Shown: positions 1 to 5,645 of the stretch, piece by piece
Numbering within the stretch: the stretch's first letter is position 1
How the letters are laid out: every line of letters starts with the position of its first letter
Source: Succinimonas sp963628765
Lineage (GTDB): Bacteria > Pseudomonadota > Gammaproteobacteria > Enterobacterales > Succinivibrionaceae
DNA length: 5,721 nucleotides
Direction of reading: 5' to 3'
Assembly (NCBI GenBank): GCA_963628765.1
Contig: CAVGFV010000144.1
Location: forward strand, 1-5,721
Position numbers and translations under genes: made by a program
Notes under the pieces: model-generated
What the model saw: only the letters and a program-made list of their open reading frames with translations
The model's database searches: none
What the model was told of the DNA's origin: nothing

Positions 1-135
1 TAGAGTTGGTCAAGAGAAGTTCGTAAACTATGTCAACATCTGGATTCGTTTAACACATGTAAAATCCAAAATTCAGCTCAAAAAATTATTTAGTTGCATT
101 TGCGGATAAGGATAGGGTTAAAACATATATATTGT

Positions 136-163
136 GTTTGCTAGTCTTACAAAGACTGGAAAC
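136..163 (+). repeat. 12-bp hairpin with a single bulged G
   Basis: GTTT (136-139) pairs with AAAC (160-163), and CTAGTCTT (141-148) with AAGACTGG (152-159), including one G-U pair; G140 is bulged and the loop is ACA. Pairing is better on the plus-strand RNA, since the wobble becomes an A-C mismatch on the other strand. No T-run follows on either side, so it is not a simple terminator. Confidence 0.45.
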
Positions 164-261
164 TCGAAAGACCAAACTACACATAATAGGTGAAATTACA
201 AATGGGATAGATATGAGATATCAAAACAAATAGGAATGGATATACACGAAATTTTACTGCT

Positions 262-314
262 TACAAAAACTAATGGATGCGTAACAGTTGTTGGAAGCTT
301 CTGTCATGCATCCA
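262..314 (-). terminator. Long imperfect hairpin with trailing T-run; possible end of a small RNA
   Basis: TGGATGCGTAACAG (274-287) and CTGTCATGCATCCA (301-314) are inverse copies over 14 positions with two differences, giving 12 Watson-Crick pairs, one G-U and one mismatch around a 13-nt loop. On the minus strand the stem is followed by TTAGTTTTTG (271-262), a plausible U-tract; on the plus strand no T-run follows. This orientation suggests termination of a minus-strand transcript starting after the PAAR terminator. TATGAT at 355-350 could be its -10, though no good -35 is present. Coincidental structure or a decayed mobile-element end cannot be excluded. Confidence 0.4.
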
Positions 315-434
315 CGAATTTAATTAGGTGAACTGCACTCAACCTTAAATCATAGCGAATTTATGGTGACACAAGTTTAATACAAGAACCTCTTTCTTTT
401 TTTCTGTAAGTTTTTTAGATCTATAGAAGTTCCC

Positions 435-472
435 AAAAAAAATTGGTACTTCAGAAGAGAAATACCAATTTT
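435..472 (-). terminator. Intrinsic terminator of the vgrG-PAAR operon
   Basis: On the minus strand AAAATTGGTA (472-463) pairs perfectly with TACCAATTTT (448-439) across a 14-nt loop, and T's continue to 435, giving an eight-T run (442-435). It begins 29 nt after the PAAR stop. The plus strand has only four T's after the stem, so it acts mainly in the minus direction. Confidence 0.85.
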
Positions 473-501
473 GATGTGTGAAATGTTGGAAATAAAAATA
501 T

Positions 502-804
502 CTAGCCGCCAATAAGTACTGTTGGCATTCCCATTACAATGGTCCCACCGTGGGCTGTAGTATCTCCCATACGAGCTGCCGGCATATTACTGATAAGAAC
601 GGTTGCGCTTCCTTTTACGATTACATCAGGAGGTCCAACGCAAACACAACTTTGACCTAAGACTGCTGCAGGAAGAGAACCAATTAAAACTGTACAAGCA
701 GGGCCTGGTAGAATTGGACCGCCTACGTGAGGTACTGGTACTGGAGCAGGTGTTGCTAAAGGGCACACATGCATATCAGTTACACGAGCTGCTGGTTGTG
801 GCAT
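502..804 (-). CDS. PAAR-domain T6SS spike-tip protein
   Basis: This 100-residue protein is a single PAAR domain, the zinc-bound cone that caps the VgrG needle and sharpens it for membrane puncture. The two characteristic half-repeats are visible: PAARVTDMH (4-12) and PAARMGDTTAHGG (75-87), with TVLIG-type strands between (38-42, 68-72, 95-99). His12, His26, Cys53 and His85 are plausible zinc ligands, matching the three-His, one-Cys pattern known for PAAR structures. There is no N-terminal or C-terminal extension, so this is a bare tip, not a PAAR-effector fusion. AGGAGG (816-811), extended by TG, lies 6 nt before the ATG: the strongest ribosome binding site in the window. It is the last gene of the operon and is followed by an intrinsic terminator. 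Confidence 0.95.
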   Translation of the reverse strand: MPQPAARVTDMHVCPLATPAPVPVPHVGGPILPGPACTVLIGSLPAAVLGQSCVCVGPPDVIVKGSATVLISNMPAARMGDTTAHGGTIVMGMPTVLIGG

Positions 805-835
805 AATCCACCTCCTATTTTCAGATTCTCATTAC

Positions 836-1411
836 TCAGATTTGGCCATTTCCGCCTTGTGCGATATTAAAGGCTATTCTGAGTGAATGGATAAAGTTCT
901 CTTTTATGGTGTCAGCATTCTCTTCATCAAGACTGATCGCAAGACTTATGGCACCGGTTACAGCTTTAGCATATAAAAATGCAGGTGGTTCTGTTACGGG
1001 ATCTTTTGGGGCAAGAATGCTACCGCCACTCCAAAATACTGACTCAGCAAGCCAAGCAGGACCTGTTCTTAGTTTTAACTCCTCAGCTACATCCCTGCAT
1101 TTTCTTCTAGTGTTTTCATCAGGGGTTTGGAACCATTCTTCAACACTAGCTATAGCTTTTTGTTCCAAAGAGTTATCAAATTTCTTTCTTAAAAAAGCGA
1201 TGGTAAGGTATGCCCAAGAAATGCTTTCGCGAATTGGTAGGGCATGTGCCATAAACATCACTGAATCAAGATAAAGTTCATTGTCAGCTGCTATCTTCAA
1301 AAACTCATCAGGAGCTGTTTTAGGTGTTACTAAGGCAGCGATCTCATCACCAAGCTCATAGTTTTTGATGATCCCAGAAATATCTGGGTTTGGTATTTTT
1401 TTGAAAATCAT
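836..1411 (-). CDS. DUF6931-type protein of the VgrG-PAAR operon
   Basis: This is a small soluble protein, 191 residues, without signal peptide or membrane segments. It resembles DUF6931 proteins, which I recall as encoded beside T6SS spike genes; the shared marks are the HALPIRESISWA block (56-67), WLAESVFWSGGSI (120-132) followed by EPPAF (141-145), and an AVTGAISLA helix (150-158). No enzymatic motif is visible and no activity is established to my knowledge. Its place between vgrG and PAAR suggests a job in assembling or loading the spike tip (adaptor or chaperone), or that it is itself cargo; this is inference. Start choice: AAGGA (1426-1422) lies 10 nt before ATG at 1411. A TTG at 1417, overlapping the vgrG stop in TTGA, would add two residues with only a 4-nt spacer and is less likely. 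The PAAR gene starts 31 nt after this stop. Confidence 0.85.
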   Translation of the reverse strand: MIFKKIPNPDISGIIKNYELGDEIAALVTPKTAPDEFLKIAADNELYLDSVMFMAHALPIRESISWAYLTIAFLRKKFDNSLEQKAIASVEEWFQTPDENTRRKCRDVAEELKLRTGPAWLAESVFWSGGSILAPKDPVTEPPAFLYAKAVTGAISLAISLDEENADTIKENFIHSLRIAFNIAQGGNGQI

Positions 1412-1413
1412 AA

Positions 1414-3486
1414 TCAATTTATCCTTGTAAGACCGCCTTTGAGAGTTAACATCGCACTACCTTGAACTGTTGCCATAGTTGATGCTTTAACATCAGTTAT
1501 GAGACCACTCAGTTCAGCATTAGCATCAGCCTTTATCTTAACCTGAGCACCACTTAAGTTAGCACTAGCGCTTCCTTTAGCATCAAGTTTAGTAGCATCA
1601 ATCTTGGTATTGGTTCCCTTAATGGTGATACTTGTACCACTAATGGTTATGCCAAAACTACTGATTTCAATCTTACTACCACCAACCTTGAGAGTAATAT
1701 TGCTCTTACCAGTAATGGTAATATCCTTACCATCAACTTTAATACTTCCGGTTACATTCTGACTGAGATCCTTATCAGTTTTTTGTTGGATGCCACCATT
1801 TGCGGTCAAAATAGCTTGGCCTTTTATGGTTTCATTAAGATCGGTATCCGTGTTAATAGAGATCTTATCCTTACTGGTTATGGTGTAAGTCTTTTCGGTT
1901 GAATGTTGCACCTCTTCTTTGGCTGATGTTGTCAGCTTTTTCTCAATCACCGTTTCTTGAGAACCTTTAATGTTTTCGTGAAGGTCGTTTTCAGTTTCAC
2001 ATAAAAGGTCCTTTTGTGCATGAATGTAAACTTGTTCGTTATCCTTCTGGTCATCAAAACGGAGCTCGTTGCAGCTATTTTGATCGCCGTGTGGATGGCT
2101 ATGAGTCTTGATGCCCAGCTGGCTTGCCTTTGAGAAAGGAAGCTTTTGCTTTTCATTGTAGACTGATGAAATCACAAGAGGGGTATCGATGTTACCATTC
2201 ATAAAGGTAATTACAACGGTTGTACCTACTCTTGGAAGGACAAGACTGCCAAAACCATTACCAGTAAAGCTTTGCGCTACAGGAATCCATACAGATGAAT
2301 TTTCATCTTCTTTTCCTTCGCGGTCAAAGTGTAAGAGTACTCTGATGTTACCTTTACCATCGGTGTGAATTTCACTATCAGAAGGGCCAGTAACAGTCGC
2401 GGTAAGAGTGCCAAAGAACTGTGGCTTTGGTAAATAAGTTGGGGCGAAGGCTACCTTTGAAGGCACACAAACGATTTCATTATGATAGCCATTATCCTGG
2501 CCTGATTCATTAGCAATCAAATAGTGTCTAATGCCAATAATCAAATATTCTTGGTTAAATGACTTTTCAGGATGATTCTTGAAGTTAAACTTCATTCCAG
2601 TGGTAAGTGTTTCAATTGCAGTTCTCGCAACGCAGCTTTGCTTCTTAAAGTCAAAACCTTTTTGTACTGCATCAGTGATTCCAGATATCTCTGCTTTATC
2701 TTGAGCACCAATACCGTTATCAAAAATACTGAGTTTTAAGGCATCAGATATAGATGACTTAGAAGTATTGTCAAAGGTTTGTGCATTTTTGAATGAGAAA
2801 CCTCTTAAATTAACATTGCCAGTGCCGAGGCTGAGAATATTTTCCCAAGAGGTAAGCACGAATGGAATATCCTTGGTTGGGTTAAGGAATGAAATATCCC
2901 CACCACTGAACTTGTCATAAGATTGACTTTTATCAGTTATTACGAGCTGTACTGCATTTTTATGAGTGCAGTAGAAATGCCAACCTTCTTCAGAGCAAAG
3001 TCTTCTGATAAAGTCGTAGCCAGTTTCTTGAAATTGCAAACGAAAATCTTGTTTTTTGCCTTCGCCACCGGCAGAGATTTTGAGATACTTCTTAAGTCCT
3101 GCTTCAGAGAAGATGGTTTCAATAATTTCTTTGGTAGATTTTTTCTGGAAAACTCTACTGTCCTTGGTATGCTTTAAAAGAGATAAAGGATCTTCAGCGG
3201 TAAGCTTATAGAAACCTAATTTCTTTTCTTGGCTATATCCTTGTGCATCTAAACTTGATGAGATTAGGCAGAAGTTTACTTTTTCATTGCTTGCTGTAGT
3301 ATGATTAACAATAACTTGTTGCCCCATGTCCGATTGATCGAATGAAGCATCAGCGGCAAAATCTATTTCCATTTTTGCCCCAACACTGAAATCCTCTATG
3401 TATGTTACTTTGGTAACAATGAAAGGGCCTTTGTTGCCAATTTTAATTTCCGCGTTACGGTTTGTTGAGGTGTATGCTGTAGCCAT
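1414..3486 (-). CDS. vgrG: VgrG, type VI secretion spike protein
   Basis: VgrG forms the trimeric spike at the head of the T6SS tube and carries effectors out of the cell. Numbering from the upstream ATG at 3492, the gp27-like part includes RVFQKKSTKEIIETIFSEAG (113-132) and the signature DFRLQFQETGYDFIRRLCSEEG (149-170). The gp5 OB-fold runs about 360-445, with HFDREGKEDENSSVWIPVAQ (388-407), GFGSLVLPRVGTTVVITFMNGN (413-434) and PLVISSVYN (438-446). The linker ends in NELRFDD (475-481) and VYIHAQKDL (488-496). A beta-helical needle follows to the C-terminus, with a 24-residue period. Nothing follows the needle, so there is no evolved effector domain. Two ATGs are available: GAGGA (3498-3494) is 1 nt from the one at 3492 but 7 nt from the one at 3486, so the latter is preferred (690 residues). 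The stop lies 2 nt before the next gene, indicating translational coupling. Confidence 0.96.
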   Translation of the reverse strand: MATAYTSTNRNAEIKIGNKGPFIVTKVTYIEDFSVGAKMEIDFAADASFDQSDMGQQVIVNHTTASNEKVNFCLISSSLDAQGYSQEKKLGFYKLTAEDPLSLLKHTKDSRVFQKKSTKEIIETIFSEAGLKKYLKISAGGEGKKQDFRLQFQETGYDFIRRLCSEEGWHFYCTHKNAVQLVITDKSQSYDKFSGGDISFLNPTKDIPFVLTSWENILSLGTGNVNLRGFSFKNAQTFDNTSKSSISDALKLSIFDNGIGAQDKAEISGITDAVQKGFDFKKQSCVARTAIETLTTGMKFNFKNHPEKSFNQEYLIIGIRHYLIANESGQDNGYHNEIVCVPSKVAFAPTYLPKPQFFGTLTATVTGPSDSEIHTDGKGNIRVLLHFDREGKEDENSSVWIPVAQSFTGNGFGSLVLPRVGTTVVITFMNGNIDTPLVISSVYNEKQKLPFSKASQLGIKTHSHPHGDQNSCNELRFDDQKDNEQVYIHAQKDLLCETENDLHENIKGSQETVIEKKLTTSAKEEVQHSTEKTYTITSKDKISINTDTDLNETIKGQAILTANGGIQQKTDKDLSQNVTGSIKVDGKDITITGKSNITLKVGGSKIEISSFGITISGTSITIKGTNTKIDATKLDAKGSASANLSGAQVKIKADANAELSGLITDVKASTMATVQGSAMLTLKGGLTRIN
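1708..1995 (-). repeat. 24-residue repeats in the VgrG needle
   Basis: Within VgrG (numbered from the ATG at 3492), TENDLHENIKG starts at residue 500, TDTDLNETIKG at 548 and TDKDLSQNVTG at 572; a diverged copy (AKEEVQHSTEK) falls at 524. The register is exactly 24 residues, three strands of eight, as expected for one turn of a gp5-type triple-stranded beta-helix. The repeats are protein-level; the DNA copies have diverged. Confidence 0.6.
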
Positions 3487-3520
3487 ATTCATGTCCTCGT
3501 AATTACAAAAATTTCATTGG

Positions 3521-3556
3521 TGACACCCAATGTTTATCAATTAATGATGGGTGTCA
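3521..3556 (-). repeat. Perfect 9-bp inverted repeat ahead of vgrG
   Basis: TGACACCCA (3521-3529) and TGGGTGTCA (3548-3556) are exact inverse copies around an 18-bp AT-rich centre that itself holds TCA/TGA arms (3537-3539 with 3545-3547). On the minus strand it follows the lipoprotein stop by 50 nt and ends about 35 nt before the vgrG ATG. It is GC-richer than its surroundings, so it stands out. No T-run follows directly (CCAATGAAATTTTTG), making a standard terminator unlikely; an operator for vgrG or a leader RNA hairpin fits better. A weak promoter pair, TTGATA at 3540-3535 with TGAAAT at 3516-3511 (18-nt spacer), overlaps the centre and one arm. Confidence 0.5.
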
Positions 3557-3606
3557 TTTCGAGACAAACAAGTCTTTGTTACAAGATTTCCTTTATCTCT
3601 AGGTTA

Positions 3607-4458
3607 TTAGTTGCACTTTCTAGAATGTGAATCAAAATACTCTGTATGATCAAGGTTATAGCCTCTTAGGTAGTGATAAAGATGATTCTGAAGTTCATAT
3701 TCTGCTGTTTGCCAGCATTGGTATCTCCACTGGCACTTTGAGTATCTATCAGGATCATCAGTGTTTTTCATACAACGATATTCTGAATCCATTCTGCTAC
3801 GTATTCTGTTTCTTTCATATTCTGCACGTTGAATATTATCGTTAGCCATATTTAATTCATCGAATACTTTTGGATAAGGCATTCTATAAATTCCAGCAGT
3901 ATAGTCATAAATAGTTATGTCGCCTTGTTGGGCTTGTGCTTGAACAGTACTGTACTGGTAGGCAGCTTTTCTACGTAGGTCTTCAAGATAGTCGATATCG
4001 GCTCTGATCTTAGGTGACATACCATAGAAACGGTCATCATTAAGGTACTGTCCTAACATGGCTATCTTTGAATCAATGGTATCTACCTGGGTCTTAGCGC
4101 TGTATACCACACGACCGCGGTTATAAAGGTTGTTAAATTCCCTTTCATTCTTTGTACCACGACAGACATCTGTAAGTGCAGTGCCGTTGGCTCCTAAGGA
4201 GAATGCACGATTAGGATTACAGTAGATTTCCGCACCTTCTCTACGACCTGACATGTATTGAACTTGGTCCACATTAACGTATTTAGAGCAGGCTTTTTGG
4301 TAATCTTTTAACACAGCAGAAGATTGACCTTGAGTACCATCGATATAACCTTGTTCGTACCAATTAGCTTGGCGACATTCATCTTCGGACATGATTTCAC
4401 AGCCGTAGATTGAAGGTAACATAAGAATGAGTGCTGAAATTACAGTTAATCTTTTCAT
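3607..4458 (-). CDS. DUF2799-type lipoprotein with Cys-rich C-terminal extension
   Basis: This is a 283-residue predicted lipoprotein of unknown function. A lysine/arginine start, a hydrophobic stretch (about 5-15) and the lipobox IYGC give Cys20 as the lipidated residue. Residue +2 is Glu rather than Asp, which favours the outer membrane. Residues about 28-99 carry the DUF2799 pattern: Cys28, then W-YEQGYIDGTQG (33-44), Cys57, a YMSGRREGAEIYC block ending at Cys80, and Cys99. The remaining residues (about 100-283) are unfamiliar: a charged, probably helical or coiled-coil stretch (120-225) and a tail with Cys229, Cys242, Cys248 and Cys282. Eight cysteines besides Cys20 would allow four disulfides in the periplasm. 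Family members I recall are shorter, so the second half looks like an extension. The gene sits 120 bp upstream of vgrG on the same strand, with no clear terminator between. It does not resemble the T6SS lipoprotein TssJ. Confidence 0.85.
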   Translation of the reverse strand: MKRLTVISALILMLPSIYGCEIMSEDECRQANWYEQGYIDGTQGQSSAVLKDYQKACSKYVNVDQVQYMSGRREGAEIYCNPNRAFSLGANGTALTDVCRGTKNEREFNNLYNRGRVVYSAKTQVDTIDSKIAMLGQYLNDDRFYGMSPKIRADIDYLEDLRRKAAYQYSTVQAQAQQGDITIYDYTAGIYRMPYPKVFDELNMANDNIQRAEYERNRIRSRMDSEYRCMKNTDDPDRYSKCQWRYQCWQTAEYELQNHLYHYLRGYNLDHTEYFDSHSRKCN

Positions 4459-4468
4459 GTATTTAACA

Positions 4469-4491
4469 AAGTACTTTTAGTACCTGCTCCT
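4469..4491 (-). promoter_or_regulatory. Shine-Dalgarno separated from the start by a small hairpin
   Basis: The only good Shine-Dalgarno before the lipoprotein ATG is TAGGAG (AGGAG at 4491-4487), 28 nt away, too far for normal initiation. Between them lies a hairpin AGGTACT-AAA-AGTACTT (4485-4469; seven pairs including one G-U, 3-nt loop). If it folds, the spacer shrinks to about 11 nt. No in-frame start lies closer to AGGAG: an in-frame TAA (TAC TAA AAG) blocks extension. Sequence and pairing are seen; the functional role is inferred. Confidence 0.4.
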
Positions 4492-4513
4492 ATATTTAAC
4501 ATTACTGCTTTAT

Positions 4514-4527
4514 GAACATTACTGTTC
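4514..4527. promoter_or_regulatory. Operator-like dyad GAACATTACTGTTC with a partial second copy
   Basis: GAACA and TGTTC form perfect 5-bp arms around a 4-bp TTAC centre. The ten bases AACATTACTG recur at 4498-4507, exactly 17 bp from their copy in the dyad (4515-4524). The pair lies just downstream of the candidate -10, where a repressor would block transcription of the lipoprotein gene. The arms are not spaced like known LexA boxes (GAAC-N4-GTTC or GTTC-N7-GTTC), so I do not name a regulator. Confidence 0.35.
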
Positions 4528-4540
4528 TAGTTTTATAACG

Positions 4541-4569
4541 AATATATGGCTTAAAGGTTACAGTGAAAA
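4541..4569 (-). promoter_or_regulatory. Candidate sigma-70 promoter of the lipoprotein gene
   Basis: On the minus strand, TTTTCA (4569-4564, four of six matches to TTGACA) is followed after 17 nt by TATATT (4546-4541, five of six to TATAAT). Transcription would begin near 4534, giving a leader of about 75 nt before the lipoprotein ATG. An A6/T6 tract (4566-4581) overlaps and precedes the -35, as an UP-element-like or bent segment might. In DNA this AT-rich such matches arise by chance, so the call is tentative. Confidence 0.35.
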
Positions 4570-4994
4570 AAGAGATTTTTTACAATTCTAGGTAAATCCT
4601 GAAAGTCATTCTATTTAGAAGGTACGAGCAATTTATCTTTAATTCCCTCTAAAACTTAATCTACGGCTTATTTTGTGCGATAAATCCTTTAAGTTAATGC
4701 TTTTAACTAGTGAAATATGCGACATGTCAAATAAAGGGAGGGATGCAAAATCGTAATTTGATATAAAGCACGTTTTAACGGTAAGTTACTGTTTTTAACC
4801 TAGGTAGAGAAATTTTTTGAAAAGAAATGGTCGCCCTGTAAACACAGTAGGTATTTGCCAATATTTTTGTGATAGTTTTAGAAAGTAGCTCCATTGATTT
4901 TAGAAGTTTACCTTTGATGCTACTTGTGCAAATAATAACTCTATTGGAGTTTTAGAATGTTAAAAATCTTGTTGTGTTTTTAGATATTTCTTTA

Positions 4995-5552
4995 TTACAG
5001 ATCTTTAACAGCGTTAAACAATCTTTCTGCGTGCTTTTCAGCCTTAGCAATAACATTCTTTTTATCTTCTTCAGAAGATACGCCAGGGATATAAAGCATG
5101 CCACAACTGTAAACAGGAGCTAAGACTTCCATACCAACCATATTAGCAGAAGCTACATGAGAAATTAAAAGGTCTTCCATGTCAATTTGGGCACCTAATG
5201 ATTTGTGATACGCTTCGTCAGGAGCACCGGCAGTGAAAGAAAATAGCACCTTTTTGCCACGAAGAGCATTACCAGTAGAACCATAAGCAAAGCCATGGGT
5301 ATAAACGTCATCTTGCCATTTCTTTAGTAATGCAGGAAAAGAGTACCAGTAAACAGGGTATTGGAAAATTACCACATCTGCTGCAACAAGCTTTGCTTGC
5401 TCTTTAGCAATATCGAATTCGCCGTTGTTCACGAGTGAAAGATCATCAATTACTGCTTCAGGTGCAAGTTTTTTGAAATTTTCAATAATAGTCTTGTTTG
5501 CAAGAGAATCTTTAAAATTAGGATGGCCAGATACTACGAGAATGTTTTTCAT
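4995..5552 (-). CDS. KefF/MdaB-like NAD(P)H-dependent flavin oxidoreductase
   Basis: This 185-residue protein belongs to the flavodoxin-like fold family (Flavodoxin_2: KefF, KefG, MdaB, quinone reductases), soluble FMN or FAD enzymes that pass two electrons from NAD(P)H to quinones or other electrophiles. Visible family marks are the N-terminal strand ILVVSGHP (residues 4-11, cofactor phosphate loop), DIAKEQ near 47-52, the flavin-ring segment QYPVYWYSFPALLKKWQDDV (64-83), HGFAYG (86-91), and LRGKKVLFSFTAG (97-109). The length matches KefF and KefG (about 175-185 residues). The ATG is preceded by GAGG at 5564-5561 with an 8-nt spacer. No KefB/KefC antiporter gene is adjacent in the window, so a role as a K+ efflux ancillary subunit is not supported; a stand-alone quinone or electrophile reductase is the safer call. 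The fold assignment is firm, the substrate is unknown. Confidence 0.93.
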   Translation of the reverse strand: MKNILVVSGHPNFKDSLANKTIIENFKKLAPEAVIDDLSLVNNGEFDIAKEQAKLVAADVVIFQYPVYWYSFPALLKKWQDDVYTHGFAYGSTGNALRGKKVLFSFTAGAPDEAYHKSLGAQIDMEDLLISHVASANMVGMEVLAPVYSCGMLYIPGVSSEEDKKNVIAKAEKHAERLFNAVKDL

Positions 5553-5617
5553 TTAAATTGCCTCAATACGGTTCTTACGTTTTGTAATGTTAATCCATTA
5601 TTACGAACGCATGTAAG

Positions 5618-5645
5618 AGTTACTAGAAAGTTACACTAAAGTTCT
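5618..5645 (-). promoter_or_regulatory. Three half-sites at exact 11-bp spacing upstream of the oxidoreductase gene
   Basis: Read on the plus strand, AGTTAC occurs at 5618-5623 and 5629-5634 and a diverged AGTTCT at 5640-5645, each 11 bp from the last. On the coding strand these read AGAACT, GTAACT, GTAACT. Direct half-sites one helical turn apart upstream of a gene are typical of OmpR/PhoB-family response regulators, whose OmpR sites are rich in GTAAC. The array lies 66-93 bp upstream of the start codon, where an activator would sit. I do not see a convincing -10/-35 pair downstream of it, which would be compatible with an activator-dependent promoter. The spacing is seen directly; regulator identity is inference. 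Confidence 0.35.

Larger units (their letters stand above)
1..434. other. Gene-free AT-rich region with two hairpins
   Basis: No convincing coding region is visible on either strand. A plus-strand frame open from the window edge to a stop near 109 encodes a lysine-rich stretch resembling nothing I recognise, and a 31-codon plus-strand frame (236-331) has its AGGA directly against the ATG. The region does hold two strong inverted repeats (136-163 and 274-314), listed separately. No toxin or immunity gene follows the PAAR gene here. Confidence 0.7.
4459..4994. other. 536-bp intergenic region without a convincing gene
   Basis: No open frame with a usable ribosome binding site is visible on either strand. 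The longest minus-strand candidate, 39 codons at 4894-4775, lacks a Shine-Dalgarno. After the oxidoreductase stop there is no classical terminator: only a small dyad AACTC/GAGTT (4937-4941 with 4947-4951) and a 7-bp dyad AAGTAGC/GCTACTT (4883-4889 with 4919-4925, 29-nt loop), neither followed on the minus strand by a good T-run. Nearer the lipoprotein gene is an A6-GAGA-T6 stretch (4566-4581), then the promoter, dyad and leader hairpin listed separately. Confidence 0.7.

Noticed and set aside
236..331. 31-codon plus-strand open frame starting MDIHEILLL
   Set aside because: AGGA abuts the ATG with no spacer, and the frame is largely taken up by the hairpin at 274-314.
325..345. GTGAACTGCACTCAACC resembling an IS3/IS150-type terminal repeat
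   Set aside because: Only a loose match by memory, with no partner end, target duplication or transposase remnant visible.
906..1274. 122-codon plus-strand open frame
   Set aside because: It lies entirely antisense to the DUF6931-type gene, which has clear family motifs and a start coupled to vgrG; a shadow frame.
3526..3534. CCCAATGTT shared with 5704-5712
   Set aside because: A nine-base match between two AT-rich leaders is too short to support a common regulatory site without more copies.
3607..4458. Lipoprotein considered as T6SS TssJ
   Set aside because: Sequence carries DUF2799 marks and is much longer; no TssJ-like beta-sandwich pattern recognised, and no TssL/TssM genes are nearby.
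4732..4763. Strong plus-strand Shine-Dalgarno-like GGGAGGG followed by ATG
   Set aside because: The ATG is directly adjacent and the frame ends after seven codons; no other start lies at a suitable distance.
4779..4798. Plus-strand hairpin AACGGTA-AGT-TACTGTT running into T's
   Set aside because: Looks terminator-like but no plus-strand transcript or gene precedes it, and the stem is AT-rich.
4775..4894. 39-codon minus-strand open frame starting MELLSKTITK
   Set aside because: No Shine-Dalgarno at usable distance and no recognisable features; expected by chance in AT-rich spacer.
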